Notes: a model not told the origin generated them from the sequence alone. A DNA stretch of 64,000 nucleotides from Desulfuromonas sp. AOP6 (GCF_009731355.2 NZ_AP022810.1:2756001-2820000), one strand, 5' to 3'. Counted from the stretch's first letter, positions 1 to 9,409 are shown. Program-made: numbers and translations.

Positions 1-29
1 GTCCTAAAAAATCGCCAATAAATTGCCCC

Positions 30-3000
30 TCACACCTCAGACCTCACCCCACACAGACACGGCTCAATCTCCTCCGGAGGAACCGGACGACCAAACAGGT
101 AGCCCTGCCCCTGGGGACAGCCGTGCTTTTTCAGGAAATCAAACTGTTCTTCTGTCTCCACCCCCTCGGCTACGACATTGAGGTTCATACCGCGCGCCAG
201 ACCGATTATGGAAATGGCGATGGAGGCGTCGTTGGCGTCAACGGTGACGTCTCGAATGAAGGATTGGTCAATTTTCAGGGCCGAAATGGGGAATCGCTTG
301 AGATAGCTCAGAGACGAATATCCTGTGCCGAAGTCATCGATGGAGCAATGGACTCCCATTTCCGCCAGTTCCTGCAGGATCGCAATGGAGGCGTTGATGT
401 CGGCCATGATCATGCTTTCAGTAATCTCCAGATGCAGGTATCGGGGTTCGAGAGCCGAATCTTCCAGCGCCTTTTTGACCATATCGACCAGGTCGCGCTG
501 ACGGAACTGGCGCGCTGAAATATTCACCGAAACAGGCACACGGGCGCATCCGCGATCCTGCCAGAGCTTGTTCTGCCGGCAGGCGGTGCGCAGCACCCAC
601 TCCCCGATCGGGACGATAAGGCCCGTGTCTTCGGCCATGGGGATAAAACTATAGGGAGGCACCAGGTCCCCCTTCCCTCGGCGCCAGCGGATCAAGGCTT
701 CCATCCCCACCAACGTGCCGCTTTGCAGTTCGATCTGGGGCTGGTAATGGAGCAGCAGTTCTTCCCTCTCAAGGGCATTGCGCAGATCCGCTTCGAGGAT
801 CAGGCGATCGCGGGCATGGGAATCCATATCGGGCATATAGAACTGATAAAGATTGCGTCCCAGTTCCTTGGCCCGGTACATGGCGACCTCGGCCGCCATG
901 ATCAGGCTGTCGCCGTCGTCGCCATTTTCGGGAAAATGACTGATACCGATACTCGCCGTCGGATAAAACTGCAGATCGTCCAGCGCCATCTCCCGGGTCA
1001 GGCTGAACTGGATCTGCTGGACGATCTCCGAAACCTTGTGGATATCGGTGATATCTTCAAGCAGCAGAATGAACTTGTCGCCGCCGAAGCGGGAGAGGGT
1101 ATCGGCCCGCCGGGTGTGAGATTCAAGCCGCAGAGCGACCTTGCACAACACGCGGTCGCCAAAGGCATGCCCCATGGAATCGTTGATGGTTTTAAAGCGG
1201 TCGAGGTCGAAGAAGAGCAGGGCCAGCTTGCTGCCCGTGCGCCGCGCCCTGTCAATGGCATGCTGCAGGCGATCATGCAGCAGCACCCGGTTGGGCAGAT
1301 GGGTCAAGGGATCGTAATAGGAGAGATAGTTCAGGCGCTCCTGGTTTTCACGCAGGCGGCTTTCCGCCTGGGCCCTTTCGGTGACGTCGGTGGAAAGGCC
1401 GATAATGCCCATGACCTTTCCCGTGGAGATTTTCTGCGGGCTCCACAGGGTTTCAAAGATCCGTCCCTTAACCTCATTGCGGGCGGAGAATTCTTCACCC
1501 CCCAGGGCTCTGCTGACGTAATGCCGGATCTGGTGGACATCACCGTAAAGGTCGAAAACCGACTGTCCCACCACTTCGCCCGGTTTCAGGCCCATGCTGG
1601 CCAGAGCGCGCCCTTCCGACATGGTGAAGAACCCGTCGGCATCCAGGGCCCAGAGGATGATCGGCGCATTGTTGACGGTAGTACGGAAGCGTTCCTCGCT
1701 CTGACGCAGCAGCTCTTCGGCATGCTTGCGATCCGTGATGTCCTGCACCATGGCGATGGCATGATCGGGATGCCCTTCATCATCCAGAATCCAGACAACG
1801 GTGACATGACCCCAAACCACGCTCCCCGATTTGCGAACGAAACGCTTCTCATAATCAAAAGCCTGCAGATGACCCGCCTTGACCTGCTCATAAAAAAGGT
1901 GGGTCATTTCCCTGTCGGCGGGGTAGGTGACATCATCCACCGCCATCTGCAGCAGTTCCTCTTCGGAATAGCCAAGAAAACTGCTCATACGGGGATTGAC
2001 CATGGAAAAGCAGCCGTCTTTCGTCAAGGTGTTCATGGCTGCCCCCGTCGAATCAAAAATCAGCCGGAACCGTTCTTCGCTTTGCTTAAGGGCTGCTTCC
2101 GTTCGACGGTGTTCCTGTACTTCGTGGCGCAGGTCCTGGGTACGGGCGCGCACCTGCTTGCGCAAGGTCCAGAACCACAGAGCGGCCAGGATGGTAAGCC
2201 CCAGCCCGACGGCCAGTAAAATAATCCCGTAGCGCACCAGGTCGCGCATGGGCACCCGGCTCGGCTCCAGCCCTCCCAGCCATTTGTCATAGAGAGCCTG
2301 GTAGGTGCCATCTCCCTTGACGATGGCCAGGCCCTCACTGAATCGGGCCAGCAGCTCTTCCTCCCCCTTTTTGACGGCAAAGCCGCCGTATTGGTCCCAG
2401 AAAGGTTCGCCAACGGTCCGCATGTTGTCCAGGCCGAGACTGTGAACCCAGTGCAAACCCGAAAGACGGGAGACCAGGGTAAAGTCATAGTGCCCGTCGG
2501 CCACCAATTTCAGCGCTTCAACCTGGCTGGGCGCCAGCGCCAGATTCTCATCGAACCCCTGCTGAACCAGATAGTCATGACTGACATCGCCGCGGTTGAC
2601 CACAATACGTTTGCCGGACAAATCGGCGAGGGTCTGCACGGAAGGGGAATCACGGCGGGCAAAGATGGCGTAGTTGACAATGGTATGGTGGGGGCTGAAA
2701 TCGTAGAGCAATTCGCGCTCGGCGGTACGCGACATCATCTGGATCACGTCGAGCTCGCCCTTGTCCAGACGTTGGCGGGTCTGGTGCCAGGGGGCCAGAC
2801 GAACCTCCACGTCGAAGCCCATGGCTGCGCCTACGGCCCGGGCCAGCTCGACGTGAAATCCGCTCGGCTCCCCGCTGGCGGGATCGACAAAACTGTAAGG
2901 GGGGAAGTTGTCGGGGCCACCGACGAGAATGGTACGGGTGCTCTCCGCCAGAGGCGGGGACGCCAGCAGCAGGAGAAAAAATGAAGACAAGACCAGGGAA

Positions 3001-3035
3001 CGCAGCAGTCGACCAGGGAACCAGTGAGCCTTCAT
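30..3035 (-). CDS. Periplasmic-binding-domain PAS-GGDEF-EAL c-di-GMP protein
   Basis: Membrane-bound c-di-GMP signalling protein. A signal peptide (about 1-30) precedes a bacterial extracellular solute-binding family 3 domain (about 35-260) that would sense a small ligand in the periplasm. A membrane helix follows (about 268-290), then two PAS domains (about 320-440 and 445-560), a GGDEF domain and an EAL domain. The EAL motif is intact (Glu779-Leu781, in EALIRW), so phosphodiesterase activity is plausible. The cyclase signature reads GGDKF (651-655): the catalytic Glu is Lys, so the GGDEF domain is probably inactive or regulatory. The gene ends near the window edge and faces away from hsp20 with 253 bp between them. 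Domain assignment is firm; the ligand is unknown. Confidence 0.93.
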   Translation of the reverse strand: MKAHWFPGRLLRSLVLSSFFLLLLASPPLAESTRTILVGGPDNFPPYSFVDPASGEPSGFHVELARAVGAAMGFDVEVRLAPWHQTRQRLDKGELDVIQMMSRTAERELLYDFSPHHTIVNYAIFARRDSPSVQTLADLSGKRIVVNRGDVSHDYLVQQGFDENLALAPSQVEALKLVADGHYDFTLVSRLSGLHWVHSLGLDNMRTVGEPFWDQYGGFAVKKGEEELLARFSEGLAIVKGDGTYQALYDKWLGGLEPSRVPMRDLVRYGIILLAVGLGLTILAALWFWTLRKQVRARTQDLRHEVQEHRRTEAALKQSEERFRLIFDSTGAAMNTLTKDGCFSMVNPRMSSFLGYSEEELLQMAVDDVTYPADREMTHLFYEQVKAGHLQAFDYEKRFVRKSGSVVWGHVTVVWILDDEGHPDHAIAMVQDITDRKHAEELLRQSEERFRTTVNNAPIILWALDADGFFTMSEGRALASMGLKPGEVVGQSVFDLYGDVHQIRHYVSRALGGEEFSARNEVKGRIFETLWSPQKISTGKVMGIIGLSTDVTERAQAESRLRENQERLNYLSYYDPLTHLPNRVLLHDRLQHAIDRARRTGSKLALLFFDLDRFKTINDSMGHAFGDRVLCKVALRLESHTRRADTLSRFGGDKFILLLEDITDIHKVSEIVQQIQFSLTREMALDDLQFYPTASIGISHFPENGDDGDSLIMAAEVAMYRAKELGRNLYQFYMPDMDSHARDRLILEADLRNALEREELLLHYQPQIELQSGTLVGMEALIRWRRGKGDLVPPYSFIPMAEDTGLIVPIGEWVLRTACRQNKLWQDRGCARVPVSVNISARQFRQRDLVDMVKKALEDSALEPRYLHLEITESMIMADINASIAILQELAEMGVHCSIDDFGTGYSSLSYLKRFPISALKIDQSFIRDVTVDANDASIAISIIGLARGMNLNVVAEGVETEEQFDFLKKHGCPQGQGYLFGRPVPPEEIEPCLCGVRSEV

Positions 3036-3198
3036 GCCAGTCTCCAGAACAGGGGCATGCCGCCCCGAGAATCACTTGGGCAGGAACCGGAAGATTGGAC
3101 CATGTTAGTGAACCCCCGGTCATTCTGCAACCTTTTTACTCGAAAATAGTTCATCCGGTTCACCCCATTACCGCTGCGGATCGCCTCCGCGGTGGCAT

Positions 3199-3226
3199 TT
3201 GACATCCCGCCCCTGCCTACTACAAT
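3199..3226 (+). promoter_or_regulatory. Sigma-70-type promoter of hsp20
   Basis: TTGACA at 3199-3204 and TACAAT at 3221-3226 with a 16-bp spacer, about 60 bp upstream of the small heat-shock gene. I see no CIRCE-like inverted repeat. The match is to the consensus only; the start point is inferred. Confidence 0.55.
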
Positions 3227-3288
3227 GATTAAGAGAGGTTCATCACAAAGAGATTCCTTCGCAAAAACAGCAACAAAGGAGGCATGCC

Positions 3289-3810
3289 ATGGCCAAAAAA
3301 GAATCAAGGGACGTCCCGGTCGTCGAATCGAAAAAATCACTTATTCCCTTCGATGACATGGAGCGCTGGTTCGAAGATTTTTTCCGTCGTCCCATGGACA
3401 TGGAAAGGTGGTTTGAAGACGCCTTCCGTCGGCCCTTTTTACCTCCCGGCTTCCGTCACCGCCTGCGCGCCGAGCTCACCGAGATCTCCCCTTCGGTGGA
3501 CATTTATGAGGAAGGGGACAGCGTGATCGTCAAGGCCGAAGTTCCCGGCATGGAAAAAGAGCACCTCGACATTCGGCTGACGGGGGACACCCTGACCATC
3601 AGTGGCGAGAAAAAGACCGAAGAGAAGGTGGAAAAGAAAGATTTCTACCGCATCGAACGCTCCAGCGGCTCTTTTTCCCGCTCGCTGCGCCTGCCGGCCG
3701 AAGTGCAGACAGACAAGGCCAAAGCCAGCTTCAAAAACGGCGTCCTCGAAATAATCCTGCCCAAAACCGCTCAGGCCAAGGAAAAAGTCAAGAAGATCAC
3801 CATCGAGTAG
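3289..3810 (+). CDS. Hsp20/alpha-crystallin small heat-shock protein
   Basis: ATP-independent holdase chaperone of 173 residues, expected in the cytoplasm as an oligomer that keeps unfolding proteins soluble. The alpha-crystallin domain spans about 65-165, starting at SPSVDIYEEGD and including the typical VPGMEKEHLDI and NGVLEIILPK stretches. The C-terminal ITI near the end is the I-x-I motif that docks neighbouring subunits. Start: ATG preceded by AAAGGAGG. Unusual feature: the N-terminal arm carries two near-identical 14-residue units (23-36 and 37-50, each beginning DMERWFED and containing FRRP). It is a single-gene transcript with its own promoter and a hairpin after the stop. Confidence 0.96.
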   Translation: MAKKESRDVPVVESKKSLIPFDDMERWFEDFFRRPMDMERWFEDAFRRPFLPPGFRHRLRAELTEISPSVDIYEEGDSVIVKAEVPGMEKEHLDIRLTGDTLTISGEKKTEEKVEKKDFYRIERSSGSFSRSLRLPAEVQTDKAKASFKNGVLEIILPKTAQAKEKVKKITIE

Positions 3811-3835
3811 TCGAACCCAGGTTTTACACGCGAAT

Positions 3836-3877
3836 CAGGCGGCCGTCATATTCCATAGAGAATCTGACGACCGCCTG
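3836..3877. terminator. Hairpin between convergent hsp20 and chemoreceptor genes
   Basis: Arms CAGGCGG-CGTC and GACG-CCGCCTG, with one unpaired base in each arm and a roughly 18-nt loop. It lies between the stop codons of two convergent genes. A pyrimidine-rich run follows on the plus strand, but there is no clear T-tract. Confidence 0.5.
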
Positions 3878-3916
3878 TATCTTATCCTTTCCGTGTCACA
3901 GCCAATGCCGCAGAAC

Positions 3917-5740
3917 TCAATAACGGCCGAATTCGGCATCGTCCAAAGCAATCACAGCCTTGGGCTCAGGTCTGGCGGCCTGCGAGCGAGGAGGCGTCTT
4001 TTTGACTGGCGGACTCGGTTTGTCATAGCCCAAAAATGCCGGAGTCGAAGGCGCCTCGACGGGGGCAAAACGGGACTGTTTGCCGGCCAGCATAAAGCGC
4101 GACAGCATCTGACGCAGCTGTTCCGCCTGGCTGGAAAGCTCCTCGGCGGCGGCAGCGCTCTCTTCGGCGCTTGCCGTGTTCTGCTGGGTCACCGTGTCGA
4201 TCTGGCTGAGGCCCTGATTGATCTGGCTGAGGCCCTGGGCCTGCTCATTGCTCGCCGCGGCAATTTCCGCCACCAGGTCCGTCACCTTGGTGATACCAGT
4301 GACGATTTCCGACAGGGCACCGGCGGTCTTGTCGGCGATATCCGCCCCGTTTTCCGCTTTCTTGACGGAACCTTCGATCAGATCGGCCGTTTCCTTGGCC
4401 GCCTTGGCGCTGCGGGCGGCCAGATTGCGAACCTCCTCGGCAACCACAGCGAAGCCCTTGCCGTGCTGCCCGGCCCGGGCCGCTTCGACGGCGGCATTGA
4501 GGGCGAGCAGGTTGGTCTGGAAAGCGATCTCGTCGATCACCTTGATGATCTTGCTGATATTCTGGCCCGATTCGTTGATCTCGCCCATGGCGGTAACCAT
4601 CGCCTGCATGTGAGCGTTGCCCTTTTCGGCGGCACCCCGCGCGTGAGCGGCCAACTGGTTGGCCTGGGAAGCATTTTCGGCATTCAGGCTGGTCTGGCTG
4701 CCCATCTCGGTAAGAGAGCTGGTGATCTCTTCGAGACTGCTGGCCGATTCGGTCGCCCCCTGCGAGAGGGACTGACTCGAGTCAGAGACCTGGGCGCTGC
4801 CTGAGGCAATCTGCTCGCCCGCCACCTGCACCTGCCCCAGAATACTATTGAGATCGCGAGCCACCTGGGCCAGGGCGTTACGGACCACGTCCTGATCGTC
4901 ACGGGGAGTGACCTGGAAGGTCAGATCGCCAGAGGCCAGCTGCTGCAGAGAAGCGACGACCTCATGCTGCAGACTGTCGGCGAAGGCATCCATGGCCTGC
5001 GCCATACGCCCGATCTCGTCCGTCTGGGAGAGATTGAGGCGAGTATCCAGATGCCCCTTCTCCATCTCTTCTATCATGTGTACGGCCCGGCCCAAGGGGC
5101 GCGATATACCGCGGGCCACAAAGATGACCAAAGCCAGCGCCAGCAGAATAATGGCCGCCACCACCACCGCCACGCGCCAGAGAATGGCAAAAAGCTCGGC
5201 TTCGATATCGTCGAGATAAAGGCCGGCGCCAATCACCCAGTTCCACTCGGGAATGAGCTTGACGGCGGATATTTTCGGCACGGGGTGTTCGGACCCGGGT
5301 TTGTTCCACTCGTACTCGACAAAGCCGCCGCCTTTTTCCTTTGCCACCTGGGCCATTTCTACGAAGAGCGCCTTGCCGTTGGGATCTTTGTTGCCGGAGA
5401 GATCCTTGCCGTTGAGTTCAGGGGAGATGGGGTGCATGACCATGCGCGGCGACAGGTCATTGATCCAGAAATAGTTTGTTTCATCGAAGCGGGTATGGCG
5501 TATGGCCTCCATGGCCGCTTCCTGGGCGCCTTCCATCGACATGTTGAGGGCGGCGGCCTCTTTGGCATAATGATCGACCACGCCCCAGGCCGTTTCCACG
5601 GCATGGAGGACTTCCACCCGCTTGGCCTCATAGAGGTTGGCCCTGGCCCGCAGATATACCCAGCCGATGACCATCGTAAAAATGAGGATGATAGCCAGGC
5701 TCAGTCCGAAAATTTTCTGTGCAACTTTGATGTTTTTCAT
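3917..5740 (-). CDS. Methyl-accepting chemotaxis protein with Cache sensor
   Basis: Transmembrane chemoreceptor of 607 residues. It has an N-terminal helix (about 7-28), a periplasmic single-Cache-type domain (about 35-185, with the family-typical DPNGKALF and [10 protein letters not shown] stretches), a second helix (about 188-210), HAMP (about 211-265) and a long signalling coiled coil. The conserved hairpin tip is present ([20 protein letters not shown], about 405-425), so it should couple to CheW/CheA. Start chosen at an ATG behind GGAGGAGAAGG. It lies 58 bp downstream of the receiver-like gene on the same strand, so it may share that gene's sigma-54 promoter. Ligand unknown; small carboxylates are common for Cache receptors but cannot be read from sequence. 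Confidence 0.95.
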   Translation of the reverse strand: MKNIKVAQKIFGLSLAIILIFTMVIGWVYLRARANLYEAKRVEVLHAVETAWGVVDHYAKEAAALNMSMEGAQEAAMEAIRHTRFDETNYFWINDLSPRMVMHPISPELNGKDLSGNKDPNGKALFVEMAQVAKEKGGGFVEYEWNKPGSEHPVPKISAVKLIPEWNWVIGAGLYLDDIEAELFAILWRVAVVVAAIILLALALVIFVARGISRPLGRAVHMIEEMEKGHLDTRLNLSQTDEIGRMAQAMDAFADSLQHEVVASLQQLASGDLTFQVTPRDDQDVVRNALAQVARDLNSILGQVQVAGEQIASGSAQVSDSSQSLSQGATESASSLEEITSSLTEMGSQTSLNAENASQANQLAAHARGAAEKGNAHMQAMVTAMGEINESGQNISKIIKVIDEIAFQTNLLALNAAVEAARAGQHGKGFAVVAEEVRNLAARSAKAAKETADLIEGSVKKAENGADIADKTAGALSEIVTGITKVTDLVAEIAAASNEQAQGLSQINQGLSQIDTVTQQNTASAEESAAAAEELSSQAEQLRQMLSRFMLAGKQSRFAPVEAPSTPAFLGYDKPSPPVKKTPPRSQAARPEPKAVIALDDAEFGRY

Positions 5741-5798
5741 CTTTTCCTTCTCCTCCCATCCTTAGGCATGGGGTTTGTTTTTGCCGTCTGTTCCGATT

Positions 5799-6251
5799 TC
5801 AGAAATCACGCACAAGGCGTAATGCCTCTGAATTGTTTTCTTTTTCGTCGCTGCCTTGCGGGTGATTTTCAAGCAGGTATTTCACGGTTCCGACCACCTC
5901 TTCCGGCCCACAGAAATATATGCCGCCGGAGGGGGGCTGCAGCCGATCAAGAATCCCCTTTCGGCTGCTCTCGCCACCATGGTTGACGACCAGCAGGGGC
6001 ATTTGCCGGCGGATTTCCTGCAACATGACCAGCTCGCGAAGGTCACCAGCAGCAATGGCAGCGCTGTCCACCAGAATGAGATGGAGAGGAAAAGCGTTGA
6101 TCCGGCAATTATGGAGATAGTTGACCCCTTCCATCACATCACGGGCCAGACAATAACCGTAGCCACCAAGCTTCATCAGGAAGGTCAGGTTCCGACCTTC
6201 CTGTGCCGCCTGACAAATCAGCAGGATCTCTTTTTGTTTTTTGTAAAGCAT
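5799..6251 (-). CDS. Divergent receiver-like protein
   Basis: A 150-residue soluble protein with an alternating beta/alpha pattern resembling a response-regulator receiver (hydrophobic strands ILLICQ, LHLILVDS, MPLLVVNH, GIYFCG). The Asp in LILVDS sits where a phosphoacceptor would be, but the N-terminal acidic pair and the conserved Lys are not recognisable, so normal phosphorylation is doubtful. It lies between a chemoreceptor gene and a sigma-54 activator and is preceded by a near-consensus sigma-54 promoter. A role in chemosensory or stress signalling is only inferred. The ribosome site is weak (GGGTGATGG). Confidence 0.75.
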   Translation of the reverse strand: MLYKKQKEILLICQAAQEGRNLTFLMKLGGYGYCLARDVMEGVNYLHNCRINAFPLHLILVDSAAIAAGDLRELVMLQEIRRQMPLLVVNHGGESSRKGILDRLQPPSGGIYFCGPEEVVGTVKYLLENHPQGSDEKENNSEALRLVRDF

Positions 6252-6294
6252 CCATCACCCCGTGACCACTCACTTGCACGCCAACCCTGACATA

Positions 6295-6310
6295 GCAAAG
6301 TGGGTGCCAA
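6295..6310 (-). promoter_or_regulatory. Sigma-54 promoter (-24/-12) of the receiver-like gene
   Basis: On the minus strand the sequence reads TGGCACCCACTTTGCT, which matches the TGGCAC-N5-TTGC consensus with exact spacing. The -12 element is about 45 bp from the ATG at 6251. A sigma-54 activator gene (6486-7940) lies immediately upstream and is a natural candidate regulator. Confidence 0.75.
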
Positions 6311-6455
6311 GCGCACGATCGGAGCGCAAGACTCTGTTTTCACATGTGTTTTTACCTGAAGGGGCAATAAGGCGAAGTACCGACACTCATAACCAGGGCT
6401 ATGGAGACAGGGCGAATCGGATAGGCAACAGGTTGATTTAATAGAATTTTTGCTC

Positions 6456-6491
6456 CTATAACCACAAGTGGGTCGATAACCCAGGTTATAG
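6456..6491 (-). terminator. Nested inverted repeat at the end of the sigma-54 activator gene
   Basis: Outer arms CTATAACC and GGTTATAG enclose inner arms TGGGT and ACCCA. The repeat overlaps the stop codon at 6486-6488. It could end the kinase/regulator transcript, but it also lies about 150 bp upstream of the sigma-54 promoter at 6295-6310 and could be an activator site. There is no strong T-tract. Confidence 0.4.
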
Positions 6492-7940
6492 GGCTTTAGA
6501 GGGGGTATTCTGAAAACCAGTTCTCTTCTTGAGTCGTTTACTCAGTGCCGGCTGGGAGATGCCGAGCAGACGCGCCGCGATGGTCTGGTTGCCCCCGGCC
6601 CTGGTCAGGGCTTCGTCTACCAGGATGTCGCCAACCTGCTCGAGAGTGGGGAGGGGGTCAAAAAACTGCACCCTGACCCCATCCGGAGCTGTCTTTTCTG
6701 CCGGAGCCATGGCCGTCTGCGCAGCCTCGTCCCGAGGGGACATGGCCCTTTTGAAGGCTGCCATGGAAAGGACCCCGCCTGCATGAAGGCTCAGGGCGTC
6801 ATAGACCATGGCCCGCAGTTCACGCACATTGCCGGGAAAAGCATAGGTGGAGAGAAGCAGGGCGAGCTGCTCGGGCGGGGTGGGACGGCTCTTGCCGAGA
6901 GCGGCGGCGGCTTCGGCCAGAAAGTGTTCCAGCAGGAGGCGAATATCCTCCTGGCGCTGGCGCAGGGGAGGAATCTCCAATTGGTGCGCGCAGAGGCGAT
7001 AATAAAGATCCTTGCGAAAAGATCCTTCGGCCTGGCGCCGCGCCAGGTCCTGGTTGGTGGCGCAGATGAGTCGGGTCTGTACGCGACGGGGACGGTCCGA
7101 GCCCAGGGGATAATACTCCCCTTCCTGTAAAAAACGCAGGAGTTTGATCTGAGAGGACAGACTGAGATCACCAATTTCGTCGAGGAAAAGCATACCTCCC
7201 GCCGCCTGCTCGACCATGCCGCGGCGAGGCTGATCGGCCCCGGTAAAAGCTCCCCGCACATGGCCAAAGAGGGTATCGGCAAAGACCTGATCATCGAGCC
7301 CGGCGACATTGACGGCAACCCAGGGTCCGTCAGGGCAGGCCAGACGATGAGCGGCTCTGGCGAAGAGCTCTTTGCCAACACCGCTTTCTCCGCGAATAAG
7401 AATCGGTTCGCGACTGGCCGACACCGCCTCCAGATAGGAGAAGAGCGTGCGCATTTTCGGGCTGCGGGTCTGAATCTCAGCAAAGGCCTCGGGGGAGTCG
7501 ACGCCACCGTGCAGCATCCTCTCCCGCAGGCGTTCGAGTTCATCCTGCATTTCCCGCTGGGCCAGAGCTCGCTTGACACCGGCGACCAGACGTTCAGCCT
7601 CGGTCGTCTTGACAAAATAGTCAAAGGCCCCGGCCTTGATGCAGCGCACCGCGGTTTCAAGCTGGTTGAGTCCGCTGAGAATCAGCACCGGCAGCTGCGG
7701 AAAATCGGCGGTGATCTCGGCCAGCAGCTCTTCTCCGCCCCGGTGGGGCATGGTCAGATCGAGCACCACGGCACTGATCTGCTGCCGGCCTAGAATATCC
7801 ATCACCTCACGACTGTCCTGACAGAGGAGGACATTGTTGATTTTGCCGGAATATTCCAGAGTGAAGGCAAAGCTTTCCAGCCAGGATCTCTCGTCATCCA
7901 CGAGAAGAATGGGATGTTGCGGATACAGAGGGTCCGTCAT
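6486..7940 (-). CDS. Sigma-54-dependent response regulator (NtrC family)
   Basis: Enhancer-binding protein of 484 residues. A receiver (about 10-125) has the phosphoacceptor Asp in VVLDLTMP and the Lys in YFVKTTEAE. The AAA+ domain (about 150-385) has Walker A GESGVGKE, the sigma-54 contact loop GAFTGA and Walker B MLFLDEIGD. A C-terminal Fis-type helix-turn-helix (about 440-475) includes NQTIAARLLGISQPAL. All parts needed to activate sigma-54 promoters are present. Its start overlaps the stop of the upstream kinase gene by 4 bp, so the two form a two-component system. Near-consensus sigma-54 promoters on both sides (6295-6310 and 9335-9350) are likely targets. Confidence 0.96.
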   Translation of the reverse strand: MTDPLYPQHPILLVDDERSWLESFAFTLEYSGKINNVLLCQDSREVMDILGRQQISAVVLDLTMPHRGGEELLAEITADFPQLPVLILSGLNQLETAVRCIKAGAFDYFVKTTEAERLVAGVKRALAQREMQDELERLRERMLHGGVDSPEAFAEIQTRSPKMRTLFSYLEAVSASREPILIRGESGVGKELFARAAHRLACPDGPWVAVNVAGLDDQVFADTLFGHVRGAFTGADQPRRGMVEQAAGGMLFLDEIGDLSLSSQIKLLRFLQEGEYYPLGSDRPRRVQTRLICATNQDLARRQAEGSFRKDLYYRLCAHQLEIPPLRQRQEDIRLLLEHFLAEAAAALGKSRPTPPEQLALLLSTYAFPGNVRELRAMVYDALSLHAGGVLSMAAFKRAMSPRDEAAQTAMAPAEKTAPDGVRVQFFDPLPTLEQVGDILVDEALTRAGGNQTIAARLLGISQPALSKRLKKRTGFQNTPSKAL

Positions 7941-9223
7941 CGCGGCGACTCCTTGGCGACGGGGAAGGCGATGGTGACCACTGTACCTTGCCCGGGCGTC
8001 GAATCGAAGGTCAGCTCCCCGTCGTGTTCTCTGAGGATGCGGGCTACGATGGAAAGCCCCAGGCCGGTCCCCCCCTGTTGGCGCTTGGTGGTGAAAAAAG
8101 GTTCCAGAATGTGAGCAAGATTCTTCTCTTCGATGCCGCTGCCCTCATCAGCGACACGCAGGATGATCCGGTGCCGGCTGCGGTCATAACAGGTTTCCAC
8201 CCGTACGGCCCGGTCACGATCGGGCAACGCCTGGCAGGCATTCATGATGAGGTTGACCACGACCTGTTCGATGCGCTGGGAAGCACCCATGAAGGTGGGG
8301 AGAGGTTCCGTGTAGCTGATGGAGAAATGATCGGTCGACACCTTGATGGTATTGTCTGCCAGGCGCACGGCAAACTGTACGACCGCGTTAAGATCGACAG
8401 GTTCAAGCACGCTGAGATCGCCCTGGCGGACAAAATCCTTAAGGTCTTCGACGATGCCGCGGATACGGCGGCTGCCCTCCAGAATCTGCTCATACATGCG
8501 GGGGATCTGACTTCGCAGGCGAGAGTAGGGTAGCCGACCCAGCGTAAAATCTCCTTTTTCCGTCTGTACTTCGTCAAGGATACGCTGCATATCATCCCAG
8601 GCCTCCTGCAGTATGGGCACATTGTGCAGGGTAAGGGCGTTGGGGTTGTTGACTTCATGGGCGACCCCGGCGGCCAGCTGACCGAGGGAGGCCAGCCGCC
8701 CCGAACGTTCGGTTTCCTGGCGCATACGGACTTTTTCCGTCACGTCGCTGGTGACATGAATGATATGGGCAATCTCGCCGGCTTCGTCCCGCATGGGAAA
8801 AGCTTTGACGCCCCAATAGCGTCCATCAGGCACCTTGATCAACTGGTCTTCGGTCTGGCCGGAGACAAGACAGCGCAGAACCGGGCACTCCTCACAGGGC
8901 TCCCCTCGCCCATGCCATCTTCCATAGCAGGTCGGACTCGACGGGTTGCCGCAGGGACGACTGTATTCCAGGTCTGTATCCTTGTTGCTCCAGCCAATGC
9001 GCAGATCAGCCGTTAACAGAGTAATACGGTCAGGGATGGCATGTATCAGGGTCCGAAATTCGAGATCCCGCTGCCGGGACAGTTCTTCGTAGGCCCGCAG
9101 CTCATCCTCGGTCCTTTTACGCCGGGCGATCTCACGGCTGAGAGCCGCATTAAGACCGATTCTGCGTTGGCCGCCCGCGGCGGGTTTCAACGTCTTACGA
9201 TTGAAGGGACTTCGATGGCGCAT
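7937..9223 (-). CDS. PAS sensor histidine kinase, cytoplasmic
   Basis: Soluble kinase of 428 residues with no membrane helix. An N-terminal coiled coil (about 28-56) leads to a PAS domain (about 57-165), then HisKA with the phosphorylated His in GVAHEVNNP (about 190-255) and a HATPase domain with DEGSGI and GTGLGLSIV. The PAS holds a cluster of Cys (91, 99, 110, 113, 118; local pattern PCEECP), which suggests metal or redox sensing. Translationally coupled to the sigma-54 regulator downstream. A sigma-54-like promoter about 110 bp upstream hints at autoregulation. Confidence 0.95.
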   Translation of the reverse strand: MRHRSPFNRKTLKPAAGGQRRIGLNAALSREIARRKRTEDELRAYEELSRQRDLEFRTLIHAIPDRITLLTADLRIGWSNKDTDLEYSRPCGNPSSPTCYGRWHGRGEPCEECPVLRCLVSGQTEDQLIKVPDGRYWGVKAFPMRDEAGEIAHIIHVTSDVTEKVRMRQETERSGRLASLGQLAAGVAHEVNNPNALTLHNVPILQEAWDDMQRILDEVQTEKGDFTLGRLPYSRLRSQIPRMYEQILEGSRRIRGIVEDLKDFVRQGDLSVLEPVDLNAVVQFAVRLADNTIKVSTDHFSISYTEPLPTFMGASQRIEQVVVNLIMNACQALPDRDRAVRVETCYDRSRHRIILRVADEGSGIEEKNLAHILEPFFTTKRQQGGTGLGLSIVARILREHDGELTFDSTPGQGTVVTIAFPVAKESPR

Positions 9224-9334
9224 GATCGCGAGACCTTTTCATCCAACAAACAACAGAAAGCAGCCATGGGCGCCGGTGGATACCTGTCAAAAACCCGTCA
9301 CAAACGGAACCTTTTCCCGCGTGGGGGGAACAAT

Positions 9335-9350
9335 GCAAAAAACCTGCCCA
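9335..9350 (-). promoter_or_regulatory. Possible sigma-54 promoter of the PAS kinase/regulator pair
   Basis: The minus strand reads GGGCAGGTTTTTTGCA. The -24 GG and -12 GC have the required spacing, and mismatches fall at the first and sixth positions of the consensus. It lies about 110 bp upstream of the kinase ATG at 9223. Confidence 0.45.
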
Positions 9351-9366
9351 GGATTAAAATGGAAGT

Positions 9367-9392
9367 CCTTTCCGACAGGAAAGTCGGAAAGG
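9367..9392 (-). terminator. Hairpin after the PAS-GGDEF-EAL gene
   Basis: Perfect 10-bp stem (CCTTTCCGAC / GTCGGAAAGG) with a 6-nt loop, 18 bp past the stop at 9410. On the minus strand it is followed by ACTTCCATTTTAA, a modest T-rich tail. Confidence 0.6.
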
Positions 9393-9409
9393 CTGTAGAA
9401 GACGTGACG

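Noticed and set aside
723-2219. 498-residue plus-strand frame within the first GGDEF-EAL gene
   Set aside because: Antisense frame without motifs; the minus-strand protein is fully supported.
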